NCBI GenBank assembly: GCA_012271015.1
Contig: JAAXHD010000259.1
Location: forward strand, 1-44,150
DNA from: Candidatus Poribacteria bacterium
GTDB taxonomy: Bacteria > Poribacteria > WGA-4E > WGA-3G
Direction of reading: 5' to 3'
Length of the DNA stretch: 44,150 bases
Shown: positions 42,051 through 44,150 of the stretch, piece after piece
How positions within the stretch are numbered: position 1 is the first letter of the stretch
Layout: each line of letters opens with the position of its first letter
Position numbers and translations under genes: made by a program
The notes under the pieces: generated by a model
The model's database searches: none
What the model saw: only the letters and a program-made list of their open reading frames with translations
Told to the model about the DNA's origin: nothing

Positions 42051-42572
42051 ATGTCAACAACTTCTACAAGTACACAACAACACCGAGAAATGGCAACCGA
42101 GGAGGGACCTGTCGCCGTAGCGATCGTCACCGTGAGCGATACACGTACCCCTGAAACCGATAAAAACGCCATATTCCTTCGCGAACAACTCGCCGCAGAG
42201 GGAAACAGCGTCGCCGCCTACCAAATCATAAAAGATGAACCCGACCAAGTCGCCGCAGTATTAGATAAAATGGCGGAAAGCGATGCACAGGTTATTCTTT
42301 TCAACGGTGGCACGGGTATCGCTCCGCGCGACACGACTTTCGACATCCTCGATCGTAAACTGGAAAAGACCTTGCCCGGATTCGGCGAACTCTTTCGGAT
42401 GTTCAGTTACGATCAGGTCGGTGCGGCGGCAATGCTCTCACGCGCAACGGCTGGGGTCTACCGCGGAAAAGTGGTAATCTCTACACCCGGTTCGACTGCG
42501 GCTGTGCAATTGGCATGGGAAAAGTTGATTGGACCGGAATTGCAACATCTGGCATGGGAGGTCGGCCGCTAA
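42051..42572 (+). CDS. moaB: Molybdopterin adenylyltransferase-type protein (MoaB/MogA)
   Basis: A 173-residue protein of the MoaB/MogA family in molybdenum-cofactor synthesis. Family motifs are [56 protein letters not shown] and [16 protein letters not shown]. They fit MoaB more than MogA because of the [14 protein letters not shown] segment. The ATG at 42051 follows AAAGGAG with good spacing; an ATG at 42039 is too close to that site. About 20 N-terminal residues rich in Thr and Ser precede the fold. No other moa or moe gene is in the window. A boundary-element end begins right after the stop. Confidence 0.9.
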   Translation: MSTTSTSTQQHREMATEEGPVAVAIVTVSDTRTPETDKNAIFLREQLAAEGNSVAAYQIIKDEPDQVAAVLDKMAESDAQVILFNGGTGIAPRDTTFDILDRKLEKTLPGFGELFRMFSYDQVGAAAMLSRATAGVYRGKVVISTPGSTAAVQLAWEKLIGPELQHLAWEVGR

Positions 42573-42679
42573 TTTTTAATTTTACCTTGCGGAGTAATAG
42601 CGCAGGTTTCATGTTTAGCGAGCCTTCCATCTATCCGCCTGCGCCGTTGTTGCAGGCTCCGTTTCTGGCAGTAAATTAA
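42573..42679. repeat. Boundary element between convergent genes
   Basis: TTTTTAATTTTACCTTGCGG (42573-42592) begins directly after the moaB TAA. A CCTGC/GCAGG hairpin lies at 42638-42656, and CAGTAAATTAAAG (42667-42679) resembles a degenerate right end covering the stop of the minus-strand permease gene. Confidence 0.65.
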
Positions 42680-43533
42680 AGAACCTCGCGGGTGAAGGTA
42701 TACGCATGCCGCAACCACGAGGCATAATAGATGCCGTTCGCATAAAAGAAATAGAGCAACTTCAACCCAACGACACCGATCAAACAGACGAACAACACCG
42801 AGAGCAGGCTGTAATCCCAAACCCCCATCTTCAAAGACCGTAGCGAGGTGCGCTGGGTCGCCATCTCCGGCGAGAATCCGCGACTCTCAACGGATTCGGC
42901 AAGGTGCGTCGCGTGCCGAATGTTACCCGCCAAGATCGGACGGAAGCTATTGAGAACCCCACGGCAGGTTACTACAAGATTGAGACGGAGATATCGGAAC
43001 CCTCTTAACCTTTGTGAACGGAACACAGCCGCCGCCTCATTCGCAATCACCGGAATGAAATGCAACGCCGTCGTCACCATAAAAGCGAGGGTCGCTGGGA
43101 CACGCAACTGTGCTAATGCGAGAAGTAGATCGCGGGGTTGCGTCGTCCAGACAATGAAACACCCAATAACAAGTGTCGTATTGAAACGGAGGGATTGGAC
43201 AATCCCGTAGAACAGTCCTTCTCGATAGACACGGATGCCGCCCGTCATCTTCCCAATGAGCGGCAGGTCGGCAGGCACAAGCGTGAACAGCACAGTGCGT
43301 GGAAATTCGTTATAGAAGATCGCTTGACTGTAAATTAGACCCCATGTCGTAAAGAAGAGGAAGGCGCAGAGCAACCCGATCTGCCGCCACGTCGGGACAG
43401 ACAGTGCGACCAACGCAAGGCTTCCAACGAAACAGACGAGCAGTGCCGTCGGGCTATCCAGTAGAATGACGAGGCAACCGCTGATGAGCATCATCAGGAT
43501 TTTCGTGCGGGGTTCGAGTATAGTATTACGCAT
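42676..43533 (-). CDS. EcfT/CbiQ-like energy-coupling permease
   Basis: A 285-residue membrane protein with about five or six hydrophobic helices. The coupling motif pair is visible: FRSQRLRG and LAESVESRGF, the A-x-R-G-type helices that contact the EcfA ATPases. EcfT connects ATPase subunits to a substrate-binding S component of ECF vitamin and metal transporters. No EcfA or S subunit gene is next to it, so it would have to share partners encoded elsewhere. A promoter with TATACT lies at 43565-43594. CbiQ for cobalt is the closest-sounding alternative, but the lack of cbiM and cbiO here leaves the substrate open. Confidence 0.8.
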   Translation of the reverse strand: MRNTILEPRTKILMMLISGCLVILLDSPTALLVCFVGSLALVALSVPTWRQIGLLCAFLFFTTWGLIYSQAIFYNEFPRTVLFTLVPADLPLIGKMTGGIRVYREGLFYGIVQSLRFNTTLVIGCFIVWTTQPRDLLLALAQLRVPATLAFMVTTALHFIPVIANEAAAVFRSQRLRGFRYLRLNLVVTCRGVLNSFRPILAGNIRHATHLAESVESRGFSPEMATQRTSLRSLKMGVWDYSLLSVLFVCLIGVVGLKLLYFFYANGIYYASWLRHAYTFTREVL

Positions 43534-43564
43534 TCTTCGATTTTTCTGTTGTACCTCCGAGATA

Positions 43565-43594
43565 AGTATAACAGGTTCGAACTCCGTTTGCCAA
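43565..43594 (-). promoter_or_regulatory. Promoter for the permease gene
   Basis: On the minus strand TTGGCA (43589-43594), an 18-base spacer and TATACT (43565-43570). Transcript start would be near 43558. Confidence 0.6.
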
Positions 43595-43634
43595 TGAAAG
43601 TGCTTTGCTGGTCGTCAGCCGTCAGCTGTCAGAA

Positions 43635-43690
43635 ATGTCGAGATTCAAAGATCCCTCCTACCCGGTAGGTGCGGTTTCTAACCGTATCGG
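43635..43690. repeat. Two hairpin repeats from the GGTT...AACC and CCTACA sets
   Basis: An imperfect hairpin at about 43639-43653 is followed by CCTCCTACCC. An inverted copy, CGGTT-TCT-AACCG (43672-43684), is preceded by GGTAGGTG, which on the minus strand becomes the usual CACCTACC tail. It lies about 110 bases upstream of the promoter at 43793. Confidence 0.5.
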
Positions 43691-43792
43691 TGTTCGTCTG
43701 AATCGAGAATACCCCGAATTTTCGATGGGGATCAACAAATTGTTGGGTTTCGCTACGTTCTACGCAACCTACGAGATTACTGCCAAATTCCC

Positions 43793-43821
43793 TTGACCCA
43801 CCTCCCAAAACCTGCTATTAT
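43793..43821 (+). promoter_or_regulatory. Near-consensus promoter of a leaderless gene
   Basis: TTGACC (43793-43798), a 17-base spacer and TATTAT (43816-43821). The expected transcript start coincides with the ATG at 43828, so the mRNA would have no 5' leader and no ribosome-binding site. Confidence 0.7.
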
Positions 43822-43827
43822 ACCCCT

Positions 43828-44150
43828 ATGCCACAACTCAACCTCAAACCCAATCACAAAGCAGTCCGAGACTACTACGCCACGCTGCAACAATACGAAC
43901 AACACGACATCAGACATGAAGGCGCAGTCAGCAACCCCTTCGCATTCCTACTCGACACTTGCGCAAAACAGATCAATGGCACGCTCGTCCCGCAATACCC
44001 GATGCGCGCCCCGAAAGGCAACCGTATCGTCATCGACGGTACTGTTCTCAACGAGATCGGACTCCCCTTCGCCTACTGGGAAGCGAAAGATATGGACGAC
44101 GACCTCGCCAGAGCGGTCATCGATAAACGCGAGGCAGGCTACCCGCTCGA
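43828..44150 (+). CDS. Restriction-modification-type protein, N-terminal part
   Basis: The gene runs off the right edge; 107 residues are visible. The start MPQLNLKPNHKAVRDYYATLQQYEQHD is followed by NPFAFLLDTCAKQINGTLVPQYPM and VIDGTVLNEIGLPFAYWEAKDMDDD. The IDG...GLPFAYWEAK pattern resembles the PD-(D/E)xK nuclease core at the N-terminus of combined restriction and methylation proteins (type ISP or Eco57I-like). The methyltransferase part would lie beyond the window. The family call is from pattern memory and is not certain. The ATG has no ribosome-binding site but sits six bases after a -10 box. Confidence 0.6.
   Translation, partial: MPQLNLKPNHKAVRDYYATLQQYEQHDIRHEGAVSNPFAFLLDTCAKQINGTLVPQYPMRAPKGNRIVIDGTVLNEIGLPFAYWEAKDMDDDLARAVIDKREAGYPL

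Noticed and set aside
43605..43796. 63-codon open frame before the last gene
   Set aside because: It is made of hairpin and heptad repeats and lies over the promoter region.

Overview
The window looks like a chromosomal contig from an uncultivated bacterium of the Candidatus Poribacteria type, or a close PVC/FCB-like relative. This is an inference from gene content: a secreted sulfatase, a mannonate-dehydratase-like enzyme, a BNR sialidase-like protein, a Gfo/Idh/MocA oxidoreductase, a PhyH dioxygenase, a Reg_prop sensor, ASPIC/UnbV and SUMF1-like proteins, a Planctomycete-type cytochrome domain, and very many small palindromic intergenic repeats. I saw no rRNA, tRNA, CRISPR array or transposase gene.

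Layout. 0.3-4.0 kb: a three-gene methylotrophy-type cluster: a PQQ alcohol dehydrogenase with the XoxF lanthanide signature, an MxaJ/XoxJ-type periplasmic binding protein, and a diheme cytochrome c. 4.2-9.5 kb: dapB, a 13-motif Ycf48/BNR lipoprotein, a PhyH protein and a DapL-like aminotransferase. 9.7-13.5 kb: a 1288-residue periplasmic propeller sensor joined to a PP2C/SpoIIE phosphatase. 13.6-18.4 kb, minus strand: a GHMP sugar kinase-UTP sugar pyrophosphorylase fusion and a membrane gluzincin with TPRs. 18.7-21.4 kb: a PspA/ESCRT-III-like protein followed by an AAA+ ATPase whose reading frame has no ATG, GTG or TTG near its expected N-terminus. 21.4-23.0 kb, minus strand: a Gfo/Idh/MocA oxidoreductase and a short partner. 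23.7-30.5 kb: rhodanese, an orphan PotD-like binding protein, a truncated kelch gene, an internally duplicated membrane protein, a sulfatase, a UxuA-like enzyme and a PQQ-like propeller; a sialidase-like gene lies opposite at 30.6-31.7 kb. 32-36 kb: TPR, SUMF1-like and FG-GAP/ASPIC secreted proteins. 36.2-42.6 kb: a secreted unknown with a strong terminator, a TolB-like propeller, a double-VWA protein, a PCMT-like methyltransferase and MoaB. 42.7-43.5 kb: an EcfT-like permease. The right edge cuts a restriction-modification-type gene that appears to be leaderless.

How the genes work together. The first three genes probably form one periplasmic alcohol-oxidation unit: dehydrogenase, accessory protein and electron acceptor. 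PspA and the AAA+ protein are probably a membrane-remodelling or stress pair. The sulfatase, UxuA-like and sialidase-like genes fit breakdown of sulfated, uronate-rich glycans. dapB and the DapL-like gene fit the aminotransferase route to meso-diaminopimelate.

The most unusual feature of the window is its gene borders. Several repeat families sit exactly on stop or start codons: a 20-nt inverted-repeat-ended element whose end forms TAA stops or lies just before ATG starts, heptad repeats that directly follow TAG stops, and hairpins whose arms vary in a compensated way. One such hairpin lies exactly where the kelch gene breaks off.
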